A DNA stretch of 64,000 nt, taken from contig OX485807.1 in the NCBI GenBank assembly GCA_950295325.1, forward strand, positions 15,467,001-15,531,000, written 5' to 3'. The notes beneath the pieces were generated by a model. That model made no database searches. It saw only the letters and a list, made by a program, of their open reading frames with translations, and was not told the DNA's origin. This document shows, piece by piece, positions 47,876 through 60,617 of the stretch (its first letter is position 1; the number at the start of each line of letters is the position of its first letter). The position numbers and the translations under genes are program-made. This stretch comes from Polytrichum commune (lineage: Eukaryota; Streptophyta; Polytrichopsida; Polytrichales; Polytrichaceae).

Positions 47876-50800
47876 ATGAGGTCGAAGTCACCTTCACAGT
47901 CTCCCTCCCCCCCACGGCGGGATCGGGTGGCGAGCAAGGATCATGCAATTGCGCTTCAAGGCCTCGCTCGTTTGTCTGTGGATGTTTTCACCGAGAAAAA
48001 GCCGTTCGCGGGGCTCGTGATATGTGTCACCGGCTTGTCTAGAGGTGATTACATCAAAAATACACGAGATGTGGCTGTGTAGGTACAGTTGAAGCAGGAA
48101 ATATAAGCTGTTATCTAATTGCCTCGTTTTGGTATCATGTTGAAGTGTCCTGGAGATGTGCATGTAGTTTACTGTGTCTCTCCCTCTCTCTGTAGGCATA
48201 CTATTTGAACCTTGCCGTTCATTGCAATGCTGAAGAGTGCTGCTCATGACCTCGACGTTCTCTCATTTCATTCTGACTTTCTACAACTTACCATGCGTCG
48301 TTGGTTTACTGTAATCTAGTTTCTACTTCACCAATTATTGCCCCTTGCCTTTGCTTTAGATCGTCCTTTTGTGCATACGCCGCAGCAGTCACCAATTACG
48401 TTCTTGACATAGACACCTATTTATATTCGTTGGGAGATTTGACTTTCTTGAGCATTTGTGGGCGTGTGATTCTTCCTTGGCTCCTATGTAATGATTCTAT
48501 TCTGTATTGCAGAAGCACGGAAGCAAGTGCAGATGTTGACTGAGCGGATGGGAGGCCAGTACAGCCCGGACCTTCACGTCAACTGCACTCATCTTGTTGT
48601 TCAAATATCCTTTTCAAGAATTACTTTCAGGGCTGTGTCATGACCAGGCCTGCTCCATATCAAATTCCGCATTCCCATATCATGTTGTCAGATTTGTAAT
48701 CTTTACACCCAAGGAGCTTGTCGCACTGATGTTTGGAATCTTAAATTTAGGATGATGGGATGGTTTGGTCCTGTTTGGTGCTGCTTTTGGTAATCTCATG
48801 AGCGAGTTTGTTTTTGCGCTGCCTCATTGTTTCTGCAGTTTAAATCAGGTCAAGAATTTACATAAATATAATTTGAAAACTGCTGAGAAACCTTAACCCC
48901 ATGTACAGCTGCAGTGGCCGGAAATTTGAGCATGCGGTTAAGCATGGGTTGCACAGGGGTCTGTACGTTGTCACGCTACCATGGTTTTTGAATTCTGCCA
49001 AACAATATGGTATGCTTAATTTTGAAGCTATACAATATCTGGTGAAGCTCTAGTTTCATATAAAAATAGGCTTGCTATGTTTTTGTAAAGACTGGTCCAG
49101 CCATTTTAATTTTCTGTGCTGACATTATTTTCCTTAGTGGATTGACTGCTTGTTGGTTGGTGTCTTCGTTGAATTGGTTTTTTATTATTTCTACATGCAC
49201 TCTTGCCTGAAGCACCAATCGGCAATTGTTCTGTGTTTTATTACCTCCAAAGCAAAGTCTTCATCTTAGGTATTGATCTTTGCATACTCACGTGTGCCTG
49301 CTTTGTGTAGATCTCTGAATTTGTTACCAAGTACCATCTCAAATTTTGGGCTGTTTGACTGGGAAATTTTGCAGAGCGGTTAGACGAGTCCTCCTATCTG
49401 GTGCCAAAGATCACTGTAGATGATCCTATACATGAATATTCAGCTGAAGCAGTTGCAAATAGCAGCATGCCAAATATGAGTATTCTAGCCTCTAGTAATA
49501 CAGAGGCTTCCATCCGTATGCAGTCCAATGCTCTTTATGTTCCAAAGAGCTCTGGCGCGTCAGTAATAACGTCATCGAGCGCAGCTCAGACACCGCGTTC
49601 TTCTCATGCATCTCATAAATCACCAAGTAATGCTCTTGCTGGTGCTCGCTTTTTTATCGATCCTGATCTCCCAAGAGAATTGCGAGCAAAGGTAATATTG
49701 TAGGTCATATCCTACACTTAACATGCATACTTATTCTTAGTGCTTCTGCAGGCAATCAAATTCTTCCAGTCCTGCTATTTTAACCTCCTTTGATTGTTGT
49801 ACTTGACTTCGTTTCTGTGCTCTATTCTAAGGCCATTTGATGTCAGACATTGCTTTCAGGATGGGTAAATAAAGTTTCTTTCATCTCTTGCAAGAGATTT
49901 ATAGAGGGGTAGGGGTGTTGTTTACGGCGGTATTGTATAATGGTATTCATTGGTTTATGAAATGTTGTCTGTCCTGCAGGTGCAGGAAGCAGCAGAGTCC
50001 TGGGGGGCAACATGTGTGGAGATCTTTTCAAACAACAGCAGTGTTACACATGTTGTCTGTGAATCAAACACTCTATTCAAGTACATTGGTCATAATCTCC
50101 ATCTCGTCTCTGTAAGTAAACTGCTGTAAAGTCTACCTTTATGTTATGGTCAATTTTATTTCGGAGATCTCAAGTTTTTATTTTCATTTGTATTTTTATT
50201 TGTGGAAGTTCCACTTCAAGCAATTGGGCACCTGGTTTTTACACTATTCCACAACATTCAATATGTGGAACTTCACATGTGTTTATTAGATTTTTTACAC
50301 AATTTGTTTCAAGTCCTGCAAATTCTTACCACAAGATGAAATGTAATGGATTGCATTTGGCTTTTCTTATGAGAACATTACAAGCACTCAGGCTCCTTAC
50401 ACTGACTAGAATGTACAAGCCTTAGCTGTTATTATTTCTGTGGAGGTTGGTGGTGTTCCTTCTATCTATTAAAAATTTCACAAAAGAGGCTTAATGTCTT
50501 TGCCAGTCAGCATTAAAATCTAATCAGCAGCAATATTGATTATGAGGCTTTTTTGCAGCCTATGTGGGTGTTATCTGCTCGGGATGGATTTCCTCTGCGA
50601 TGTGTGCAATATTCAGCAGATCTTGCAAGGAATGTTGCTGATTTCCTTTTGACTGGAAGAAACAGTGGTCAAAATCTCAAAGTGAGTCTCTCTTATTTCC
50701 AATATTCACTAGTGTCAAGTTGGCAAAGATGGTCCCACTTTCTTTTGCTATAAATAGACCTAAATTAGGATTAAACAACTTTCAAAAGGTGGTGTGATTC

Positions 50801-52527
50801 TCATAATTAATGATGATTGTAGCCTGTTGCAGACGTTTTGTATTACCTTGGTAGTATGTATTAGAGTGGAAACCTTATGACTTATAAGTACTCATTACCC
50901 AGTCTGGAAGTAATACACCATGTGGTCCATGACATGAATACTTTATATGGAACTTCTGGTTTTTCCATTTCAGGTTTCAATGGATACACATGGAAGTCGC
51001 GGGCCTGGGAAATTGGGGCAGGTTCCTGTACATAATAGGCAAGAGAAGGTGCTTGCTGCAAAGGCAGGCGTGCGCAGGAGGAGAGGAGTTCGTATGCAGG
51101 TAGTTTGTTCAAAACCATTTGCAGAGTATTGATAACTATGGTTTCTTGTAAATTTGTTGTAAGAACTTGGTTTAGAGGGTATCGTTTCTTGTAAAATTCC
51201 TGTAAATTTTAAGCTCAACTCGTGAATTTGATTAGGTCATGTAAGAAGAGGTTCCACCAAAATGGAATTACCCATCAGTTTGATGAATATTTGGAGTTCT
51301 CAACATAATTAGGGAAATATATTGATGTTTTCAATTGATTTGTGCAGCCATGTCGGACACTTCCTCGGCCACTCACCCCCACAAGCATTTTGGACTCAAC
51401 ATGTTGGGTCATAACAGAAGACCCAACAGCTGCTCAAGTATACACAAATAGTTCCGGCAAGGTTGTCCTTGAAAATGGCCAAGAAGTAGAGAATGGGCAT
51501 GGCAACAAGCATCACCATGACCGATATGAAGATCCTTTACATGCCGTCTTAGAGAAGGATATCTACACAAGACCTCTGACCGACAGGTGAGGCACTTTGT
51601 GATCAGACATCTTATCTGTTCACCTGCATGATCCAGGGCTTAAAGCTAGCTATAAATCCACATATGATGACCACAGGGAATCAGAGCTGAGTGAGGGTAA
51701 TATGGATATATCTCCACAATCTAGTCACTGGAACCCAGGGCTTGTTGTAGATTCGCATGCAGATTTTGTTTGTTTGTGTCTACATCTACATAATATTCTT
51801 TGCAAGGTTGCTAACATAGGTAGGCAGTAGGCTGAAGGTGATCTGTGATTCACTTCCTCAGATGTCTATTTGCAGTGAGAAGCGCGAGATCGTATTTAGA
51901 GGTGCCTTCTTGACCATCTTATTCCCAATAGATCGATTTTCTGAGCTGGGCCCATCTTCAAGGACATTTTTCAACGAGGGAGGTTTCTCAAGAGAGGAAA
52001 TCCTTCAGTTGGTCTACTCGTTTTATCAGGTGTGCTCTTGATTTGTAATGCATTGGAGGAGGCCCTATTTGATATGAATATTGCAAGAATGCAAAGATAA
52101 CCAGAATGCTGGATGCAATGCCAAACCTGAGTAGCTGCTCTGTAAATCAATATCCTCTGTGCTTCCGTATCTGGGTACAAATAGTATACAAACAACTTGG
52201 TCTTGAGGTCAATGTGTTTATTTAGGAGATCATTGCAGCATGTAGAGAATCCGAGTCGCCTAGCTTGTGGAAGCAGAGTATCCAACAACATTATCTCCCC
52301 TGCAACAGGAATGCTTGTCACCAGAAGAAATTGAGGCTGCAATTCATACGGATTCGAAGCATGCTGATCGGCTACGAACTATTTACGCCTCAAAAGAAAC
52401 GGACGAGCTAGGTTACGTCGCGATGGGACGATCCGAGTTTCTTGGCAGCCGGCGACAATTTGAAGGCCTAAAGCGTGTCAGCCAAGAACCAACTGGCCAC
52501 ATCTACGATCTTTGGCTCGGTTCTTGA
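47876..52527 (+). CDS. Protein with two BRCT domains, ten exons, 557 residues
   Basis: Exons: 47876-48044, 48513-48604, 48907-49009, 49375-49691, 49980-50111, 50559-50681, 50974-51099, 51348-51586, 51876-52029, 52309-52527 (1,674 coding bases, all phases consistent). BRCT 1 is at about 42-125 (FAGLVICVTGLSREARKQVQ, GGQYSPDLHVNCTHLVVQ, GLYVVTLPWFLNSAK). BRCT 2 is at about 207-295 (AGARFFIDPDLPRELRAKVQ, NSSVTHVVCESNTLFKYIG, PMWVLSARDGF). A basic linker (VRRRRGVRMQ, about 350) follows, then a C-terminal region of unknown fold (EIVFRGAFLTILFPIDRF, SPEEIEAAIHTDSKHADRL). BRCT modules bind phosphopeptides in DNA-damage signalling. The arrangement recalls plant TopBP1/Dpb11-like BRCT repair proteins. 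A nuclear role is inferred. Intron 2 is a U12-type AT-AC intron. Confidence 0.88.
48605..48906 (+). other. U12-type AT-AC intron
   Basis: The donor is ATATCCTTTT, the classical U12 AT-AC 5' splice site. The branch-point-like ACCTTAACC lies about 12 bases before the 3' end ATGTAC. Splicing CAA|AGC is phase 0 and joins HLVVQ to SCSGRKFEHA, completing BRCT 1. No GT-AG alternative keeps both halves in frame. Confidence 0.9.
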
Positions 52528-54177
52528 AACAGAGTGCTTCAGTAGCAGTAAGCTCCCTCTTCGCAACTGCCAACGAGGGCTGGAGGATGTGGCTGCATGG
52601 TGCAACTTCCAGATTGTAGATATCAAATTCTCAAAAGGTACTCATCCAATGTCTTTGAATACCCGAATACGTCAAGATTTGTGCATCAGGGCCTTCTTGC
52701 AATCAAGGACAGGGTGGAATGTTGGAAAGAATCCCAACTTATCACAAGAAGGCCCAGATGCAGAAACCTTATTAGCATAAGAAATTAGTGTAGGAACAAG
52801 GGGGTAATCCCCATTTAGTCCTTATAGTTCCCTAGTAATGGTTGTCCAACACGTGTCGCCTTCCATTCCGGGAGGCTTGTAAGAGAAGAAATGGGAACAG
52901 TGTGGCTGCTGGTCCTTGTGATTTTATGTATTATGCCTGCTGTATACTGTGTGTCACTCAGGAAAAGAGTTTGTCAAAGATGTAGATTTTAAAACGCTGA
53001 AATAAATTAAAGGTGTCTTAGGGGTATTCTCAAGTCACAAAGCCGAGTGTTTGAATTGCAAAATCAATTGGGCATCGTGGACCCCTCAAATACCCTAGGA
53101 CAACTTCATTCTCAATCTCCAGATTGGGAATCTCCCTATACGTATTTTGTTGATTCCAAATGAGTATTGTGGCAGAAGTTATATCCATAGATTTGTTCTA
53201 CTTATCGATCCCATGTTTGGGGAATAAATAAACTCTTATGATTTGGTCCCAGCTGGCATTGAAACTTCATAAGAAGCTCTCAAATTTGTCATTTAACCAC
53301 ATGATCCCGGAATGTGATGATCTTGAGATGAGATTCCTCCCAATAAAACTTATTCTACGATACCTACAAGCCTTTACCAATTGAAACTGTTGGCACCACA
53401 TACATAAGGTAGAAGTGCATATAATGGACATTTTGAACACTTATGACTCTGCAAAAAAAAAATTCATGCTAGTCGCTATTCTTAATTGGGCGCCTAGATG
53501 TGAGTGGGGTGTTGGCGAGGCTTGTAGTCAAGATTGAACTTTGATCACAGAACTTAAAATGACAACATTTATGGATCGCAATTGCTAATCGGACGAGCTG
53601 ATCTTACAGACAGAAATGTCAATGGAGTTGGCAGTGCCCACAAAAAAGAGCCACATACCTTTACCACAGTTGAGTGCATGAAATTTTTGTATCTTTAGAT
53701 CCAAATACGATGAATGAAATGCAGGTTATTTGGGATACAAAGTGGTCAGATGCTGCTACCACCACCACCAAAACGGACAGTTTTGAGAGTTGACTTTGGT
53801 CACGCATGAAATATCATTTTATTGTTCATTTTGGGGTAAAAGTATAGGTGTTGGAATTGGGTCATTGAAAATGGAATCGGGGCGCTTCTACCTACCATGG
53901 TTACCTTCGAAGCATACACAAGTTACGGTAGAAGTGTGAATAACAAACATTTTGAGCACGTGGGACCTTTATTACCATACTCAACGTCTTGTCAATAGTA
54001 GAAATTGGCAAACTCTTAAGGAGAATAATGCAACTTATTTTTATATTGTGTGTTTTTGCAATGTAAAGTGGTTTACACATACACATGCCCCTCCAAAAGC
54101 GAGCCGTGTTGAGAGTTAATTTCATTTTGTCTGCGTCAACCTACTGTATCATTGGGTGCTCATTTTCAAGCATGTAG
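52528..54177. other. 3' UTR and gene-free spacer
   Basis: The first ~400 bases are probable 3' UTR of the BRCT gene. The remainder is AT-rich with no supported coding sequence. Confidence 0.4.
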
Positions 54178-54647
54178 TACACCCTAAACTCCGTAATATC
54201 TACCTCCATAATGTCACACTCTCATATCCTGAAATCCTAGGGAACGGATCTCAAATCTCACTCCTTATTGTCACATTTCTCTCCCTTATATCACGAAATT
54301 TGTCATTAATGCAAACCACCCAAGAAGTCAACCCACACCTTCGCATTGCACCATGTGTCAACATGTGGAGTATCTTCTTCTTCTTCCTCTTCCTCTAATG
54401 CCATTTGTTGAATGTTGGTGCATGTGTCCGCCACATCGCCAGGGAAGGCCAAGTGGAGTGGACCACACCAACGTAGGTGACAGGAGAACGAAGTCAAACT
54501 ATCCTCACATCTCCTTTGTGTTATTCCATAATGTCACATGCTACACTAATTCTATAGTATCATGCATCCATGTTAACACTACAAACCTCCGTAATATCAC
54601 ATGCACTTTGGTTGCCACAGGTGTGATACTACGGAGTTTAGGGTGTA
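54178..54647. mobile_element. Small TIR element, 470 bp
   Basis: The left end TACACCCTAAACTCCGTAAT is inverted at the right end (54625-54647), giving TIRs of about 23 bp. CTCCATAATGTCAC and CTCCGTAATATCAC recur inside as subterminal words. No transposase ORF. Confidence 0.7.
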
Positions 54648-57360
54648 GGTGCCCACTTGGGTGGGGAAGGAACGAGAGTCAAAATGGGATTCGGGTGTTG
54701 TATCCTAGGAACGAGTGTTTTCAAAAAGGAACAACACTCGTTGGTTGGACACAAAAGGTGCAATGGTGTGTGGCCTTGCTGACTCATTGATATTTTTTAG
54801 TTTGGAAATCTTATGTGGCAAAAAGACAAGTGACATGACAAAGGAACGGCAATGAACAAAACGTGAGGACACTATTTGCTTCAAAATCCTAGGAATGGGG
54901 AGGAATAGTAGGGTACTAAAGAGGGAGGTGATTCCTATGTCTTTTTGGACACATTACTTTACGAGGTTGCCACCCAAGTGGACAAAGACCTCCCTTGTTT
55001 GTAAGTTAGCCCATGTGGTAGCGGTCCTAGTTACTTTAGAAGTTGCTCTCAAGCCCAACAAGAACAAGTGCAATCACGAGTGATGTTAGGTGGACCCCTT
55101 GTCACATTCTATACTAGTCCATGAACGAAGACTAGAGAATCGACAACTTGTCTCATGCCTCCAACCCTGTCATAAAATTAAATTTCATTATACCATACTT
55201 TCTAAATGATACTACGTTCTCGGATGATTTCTACTAATGCTACGTGTTACTGTTAATGCCTACTAGTTACTAAATGTAGTGTCTACTCCCTGCAAAGGGT
55301 GAAGTAGTTTCACATCTAATGTCGTTGTCCTTTAGGGCGTGGCCAAGGATGTTTTACAAACAGACACTCTATTCACTCCGGCCTCCTTTGGAGACCGGAG
55401 TTCTTCTTCTAGATCCCTTGTTGCACATCTTGGCTTCATGGATAGTTTTTCACTACACTGGCACTAAAATGCCAGTCGTATTACTTTGGGTGGAAAGTTT
55501 ATGCAAGAATAATCACGCATGGGCCATTCCAATTGTTTAGTGAAAGTGGAAATTAGGTGGATCTGAGACTTTGGGTCTTCCGCTAAGTTTTTTTTAGAGA
55601 CTCATGACCAAAACTTCACATGGAATAAAACCATCATCATACATTAAAAGCAACGACAAATAAAATGATTGCCTATATCAATTTTCTAGAAATACAATCA
55701 ACGTGGTCCACACTAGTTTTAAAATTGAGATTTACATGTCCCACATTCATTATTATTATGGGTTTTAACGTGGGCTCTAGAGAATTAACATGGCCCACAC
55801 CAATATCGTTATTTAGTGTACCTATAAGGTCAATGGGCCTAAAACGGGATCTTTTTCCTATGCACCCATCTTTCCTAGAATTTCAAAATGCAAGTGGTAC
55901 ATGTTGATTAGCAAATCGATATTAGCCTGTAATCATTTCCTTTAAATGCATATCTTATCCTTTATCATAGTTTTTCTTTTTTCTTTTTTCTTTCTTAAAT
56001 GGTCATAGAAGTCCGCTCGATTTTGTCGTGTATTGAACTTAGAATAAACAACGAGGCTTGAAAGCCTTGAACTCTCAAATACATGTTTCTCTAATGTCCA
56101 TTTCATAGACCCAAAACTGGTTACATGTTGATATCTTTCAGTTCTTATTCTATTGATTTAAAATATACTCTATAGATTTCTTCAAAACGAGCGATGATTT
56201 GCCTAAACCCTTGAACTTAAACGGGCTTTTCTTAAAACTCAACCAGCTCATCGATAACTACACTAAATATTGTATTTAGTGTTATATGGTATTTCATTTC
56301 ACTGTGGTAACTTTGCTAATGATATTTCCTTGTGAATGAATTTGCAAATGCCGTCATCCCAACTTACTTGTAGTTCATCCAAATGTCAATTATTAAAACA
56401 ATGTTTGGTATATTTTACATCCTAATATTTGTGTGATGAAATATTGTCATGGATGATTGAAATTTGGATGGAAAATCACTTAGTCTGTGACAGTAATTAC
56501 AACATTTGTAAATCTATAATACCCAAGTATTTTTTTAAAGGACGGACAAATAATGGTAGGTTTACAATTAGTGTTGGTGACACCACACAAGTAGTTTACG
56601 ATTAGTATTGAGCAACAAAAATAGAATTGGTGACGTTGAATACAATATTTAGTATAGCAATTGGGTCTCCCCATTTATAGCCATTTTACCTCCTCCTTCA
56701 CCCATGATGCACCCGGAGTTCATTTACAAAATAGCTCAAGCCCAAGTGGATCGGGGCAATCTAAAGAGAGAGAGATAACGTATACGAGCGTTCGTACTTC
56801 TCATCCATCCAACATAAAAACTTGACCCTCTCTATAGGTTCGTTGCTGATTCATCTCAAATGACCTTGAGTAAACTAATTCGGGGTCTTTGAAGCTAATT
56901 CCGGTGTCAAATCAACTTCAAACATAAAAATAAAAATAAAAATGGAGTGCATAGTATTACAAGGCTTTTCATGGACTACAGATTCGTGGTGTATACGTAA
57001 ACACATCCACTGTGAAGGTGAAAACGCAATGAATTATATTACAATATGAAAATGGCGGGTTTAAGACGAGTTGACTATGGAGATAGATTCAAAGTCCTTG
57101 TATTTGTTTAGTGGAGTCAAATTGGAATGAATCAGTCCTGAATCTTGTTGGGGACTTCCTTTTATTGGAGCCCTTGCATCCATGACGGATAAGTTTACAT
57201 AGACACCACGAATCCCAAGCCACTTTTATGTTGGATGAATGAGAGGTACCATGTTTGTATACTTGTATGCTTGAATTCCCTCTCCTCAAGGGCTTGGGGA
57301 TTTGCAGGTGTCTGCATTAACTAATCCATCGTGGATGAAGGGCTCCATTAAGAAGAAAAT
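54648..57360. other. Gene-free spacer with one TIR element
   Basis: Apart from the element at 56254-56662, nothing coding is supported. Short ORFs such as 55319-55540 have no recognisable domain. Confidence 0.4.
56254..56662. mobile_element. Small TIR element (MITE), ~405 bp
   Basis: The left end CTACACTAAATATTGTATTT (then AGTGTTAT) is matched in inverted orientation at the right end by CTATACTAAATATTGTATTC (then AACGTCACC). The TIR is the same as in the 43293 element. A relative of the right half occurs at 15703-15790. Confidence 0.75.
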
Positions 57361-57955
57361 GGCCTACAAGGTTGAGGGCCGATTCATTCCAATTCGACAC
57401 CATCAAACTAATTTAGGGTCTTTGATCCTATTTTTGAAGTCACAATCGTCTAGAAACATCTATCTATCTATCTATCTAGGTAATAATACAATTCACCACG
57501 TTTTCACCTTTGCAACGGATGATCTCACATAATCCCTAGCCCTCATTAGAGAAATCTAAGAAAATGCCCTACAAAGTTGAGGGCTGATTCATTCCAATTC
57601 ATCACCACCATACTAATTCAGGGTCTCTTCTTCTATTTTTGAAGTCATAATCGTCTAGAAATATTCTATCTATCTATCTATCTATACAATTCATTGTGTT
57701 TTCACCTTTGCAATGGATGATCTCACGTAATCCCTAGCCCTCGTTAGAGAATCTAAGAAAATGCCCTCCAAAGTTGAGGGTAGATCCATTCCAATTCGAC
57801 ACCACCAGCCTAATTAAGGGTCTCTGATCCTATTTTTGAAGTCATAACCATCTAGAAATACCTATCTATCTATCTATCTATCTATCTAATTCATTGTGTT
57901 TTCATGTTTGCGATGGATGATTTTGCGTTACGTAATCCCTTAGCCCTCGATCGTT
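57361..57955. repeat. Three tandem ~192-bp units containing (ATCT)n
   Basis: Each unit has AAGTTGAGGGC, ATTCCAATTCRWCACCA, GATCCTATTTTTGAAGTCA, TCTAGAAA, an (ATCT)4-7 run, TTCATTGTGTTTTCA and GGATGATCTCAC. Units begin at about 57370, 57565 and 57765. A more diverged relative precedes them (57089-57360). Confidence 0.9.
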
Positions 57956-58168
57956 AGGGAATCTCCAGCCAAGTATAAAATAAATTAAGGGACGCATTTC
58001 CAAATACGACCGGTCATGCTTATCCGACAACCTAGAGCCGAAACAGTTTCCTACGCCAATCAAGCATGAGCCCGGGAATATTCTTTATGAAGTGCCCTTG
58101 GCCCACTTGCCATTGGCTGCTAACCGTATACCATGAAAACCTCGTTCGCTTTCCCACAACCCCACGAG

Positions 58169-58176
58169 CCACGTGG
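58169..58176. promoter_or_regulatory. G-box in starch synthase promoter region
   Basis: AGCCACGTGGATCT contains CCACGTGG within a locally GC-rich segment (58130-58330), about 2.4 kb before the first coding exon. The leader is expected to be spliced, since a TTGTTGTGCAG acceptor lies 6 bases before the ATG. This segment is therefore a reasonable promoter or first non-coding exon. Confidence 0.45.
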
Positions 58177-58514
58177 ATCTCCACGCGGGAACCAAAGAGG
58201 GAACGCGTTCCCTGATTGGGGACGTAGCAGGGGAACCTCCGGGCGTCGTCCTCGGCCACGGACGCCGAGAATCAGACCGGCGAAAGGGACATGGCGTCTG
58301 CTGCGTAGAATTTCTGCGTCGACTTGCTCGGATCGTCGTCCCACAGGTGTGCGGAACCGAAACCCACGAATTTTTATCTCCCTTTCAGTATTTTTTTCGC
58401 TCGAATTGGTGCCTTGTAGCGTTTTTGGCAGTGTGGGTGAAGATTCCAAAGCAAGTGACTCTGTTTTCTCAGTGGCTGCGATTCGCGGTCGATTTTTCTA
58501 TTGGTTTCTAGGCG

Positions 58515-59500
58515 AATAGGTGCATTTCGATTCCAATTATGAGGTGGTGAAGGTTCCAGAGTCTGGGAGTTTTGGATTTTCCTGGAGTTTTGATGCATTG
58601 CTAACTTAGATGTGGGACGGTTTCGCTCTTCAAAGTGCTTTGAAGGAAGCTCGGATTCTAAGCCGGCGACGTTGCCGAAGGATGTATGCTCAAGCGAAGA
58701 ATCTCCTTCTCTGTTTTTTTGTAGCTTGGTTTTTTGTTCAGCATTGTAGATGTATGTGTTAGATTGAGGACATCGTTTTTTTAGCTTCTTGATCTTACTG
58801 CAGCTTTTTTGTTTGTTTGTTAAGATAGTCCACTGATTTTGGTCTTTTGATTTTGAGGAGAATAGGTGCATTTCGATGCCAATTGTGAGGCGGTGAAGCT
58901 TTTAGAGTCTGGACGGTTTGGAGTTTCTGGAGTTTTGATGCGTTGCTAAATGTCGAACGGTTTCATTGTTTAAAGTGTTTTATAGGAAGCTCGGATTCTA
59001 AGTTGGTGGGGCTGTCGAAGGATGTAAGCTACAGCGAAGAATTTCTTGTTCCTGTAGATCGATTTTCAAGCATTTCCTGCAGATGAACGTGTTAGATTGA
59101 GGACATCGGATTTTTGGATTCTTGATCTTACTGCAGCTTTTTATTTAGTCCTCTGATTTGAGTCTATCGACGTTTTTGGAGAGTAGGTGCATTTCGATGC
59201 CAATTGTGAGGTGGTGAAGCTTCCATAGTGTGGAAAGTTTGGAGTTTGGGGAATTTTGATGCATTGCTAGATGTCAAACGGTTTCGCTTTTTAAAGTGCT
59301 TTAGAAAAAGCGCGGATCCTAAGCTGGTGACATTGGCGAAGGATGTGAGCTCCAGCGAAGAATTTGTGTTTCTTGTTCCTGTAGCTCGATTTGTCCAGCA
59401 TTTCCTGCAGATGTTCGTGTTAGATTGAGGACATCGTTTTTTGACTTCTTGGACTTACTGCAGCTTTTTAGTTAGTCCTCTGACTCCAATCGTTCAACCA
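58515..59500. repeat. Three tandem ~330-bp units in the starch synthase leader
   Basis: GTGCATTTCGATKCCAATTR begins units at about 58519, 58867 and 59187. All continue with GAGGYGGTGAAG, TTTGGAGTTT-like text, TTTTGATGCRTTGCTA, CGGTTTC, GGATTCTAAG, GAAGGATGT, GCGAAGAAT, GTTAGATTGAGGACATCG and CTTACTGCAGCTTTTT. They lie between the promoter region and the first coding exon, most likely in a 5' UTR intron. Confidence 0.9.
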
Positions 59501-60617
59501 TAGAGGTAGGAATGGCTATTATATTGATCCCTGGTGTACAATGTTTCGCAGTACTATTACATTTCTCTCCGCGCACCATCTGTTTCCTTGAACCTCAAAT
59601 CTTAAGCTGCGCGGTCCAAGTATTACAACCAACTTGATGGAGTATTTTCAGCTGTGCGTTGCGTTTTACCTCATTTGTCGTACAAAGTAGTGAAATCCAC
59701 AATGCTTGCCGCGTACTACGTCAGAATTTACTTGTTCAATTCCTCAGAGTCATCAGCTGACGTATGGCTAAATTTCATCTCGAAATTCGGTGAAGGACTT
59801 TGGCAATTCATGTGTTTAATGATGTACACAACCAGTAGCTGTCTCTCTGAACGCCATATGTTCTCTACATGTCTTTGAAGAGATATTTTGAAATTGCAGT
59901 CACTGGATAGTAAGAGCATGCGGAAGTCCTCTGTTCTCCTATTCTAAGTTGTCTCAGTTTCTGTTGTATTTCGATTCAGATGAAGCTACTTGAGAATCTG
60001 AACTACATAAAACTTCACGAATTAAAGATACGGGCGATTTTGCGAGCTTGGACCAGGTCCTTCAAAATCTGTCAGTAGCATTGATGTATTTATGGAGGGT
60101 TTTTTAGTCAACAAAACTAAAAGGCACCAGAAATAGCACATTTCATAAAAGTAAATGCACTTTAGTGCATAAAAGTTGTGTTATTTTATTAACGCCTAGA
60201 GTCTGCAGCACCCACTTATGCTATGTATGAACCTCTCAAGTTGAAAGGAGAGTTCTACAGTGCAATATTTTGTATTCGCAATTTTTTTTATAAACGAGAG
60301 CATATTAGCAAATAACAAGTAAGAATCTGGAACCATGGTTTCTTGATTTCGGATTTACCGGATATGTGAAAGGATGTCAAGCTTTTCTAGTTCTGTTGAT
60401 CAGGGTTCAGGGTTCAGGCTTTAAAGCAGTGTTGAATTCGTTACCATCTCTGGTTGGAAGTCCTGAATTACCTGCACCTAGTAGTTTTCATTAGTGCAAC
60501 ATCTTTGGAAGAATCTGTATGTGCTTGGGAGTTTGTGCATATTTTTCAAACCTAACTCGTGATTACACACACAACAAGGCTAATGTAATTGCCATGTCTT
60601 TTTGTTGTGCAGCCACG

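Noticed and set aside
46972-47937. Several minus-strand ORFs of 60-173 codons upstream of the BRCT gene
   Set aside because: They are antisense readings of the tandem ~240-bp units. They resemble one another only because the DNA is repeated.
58032-58871. Overlapping ORFs of 75-165 codons on both strands
   Set aside because: The GC-rich promoter/leader DNA is stop-poor by composition. No conserved motif or splice support was seen.
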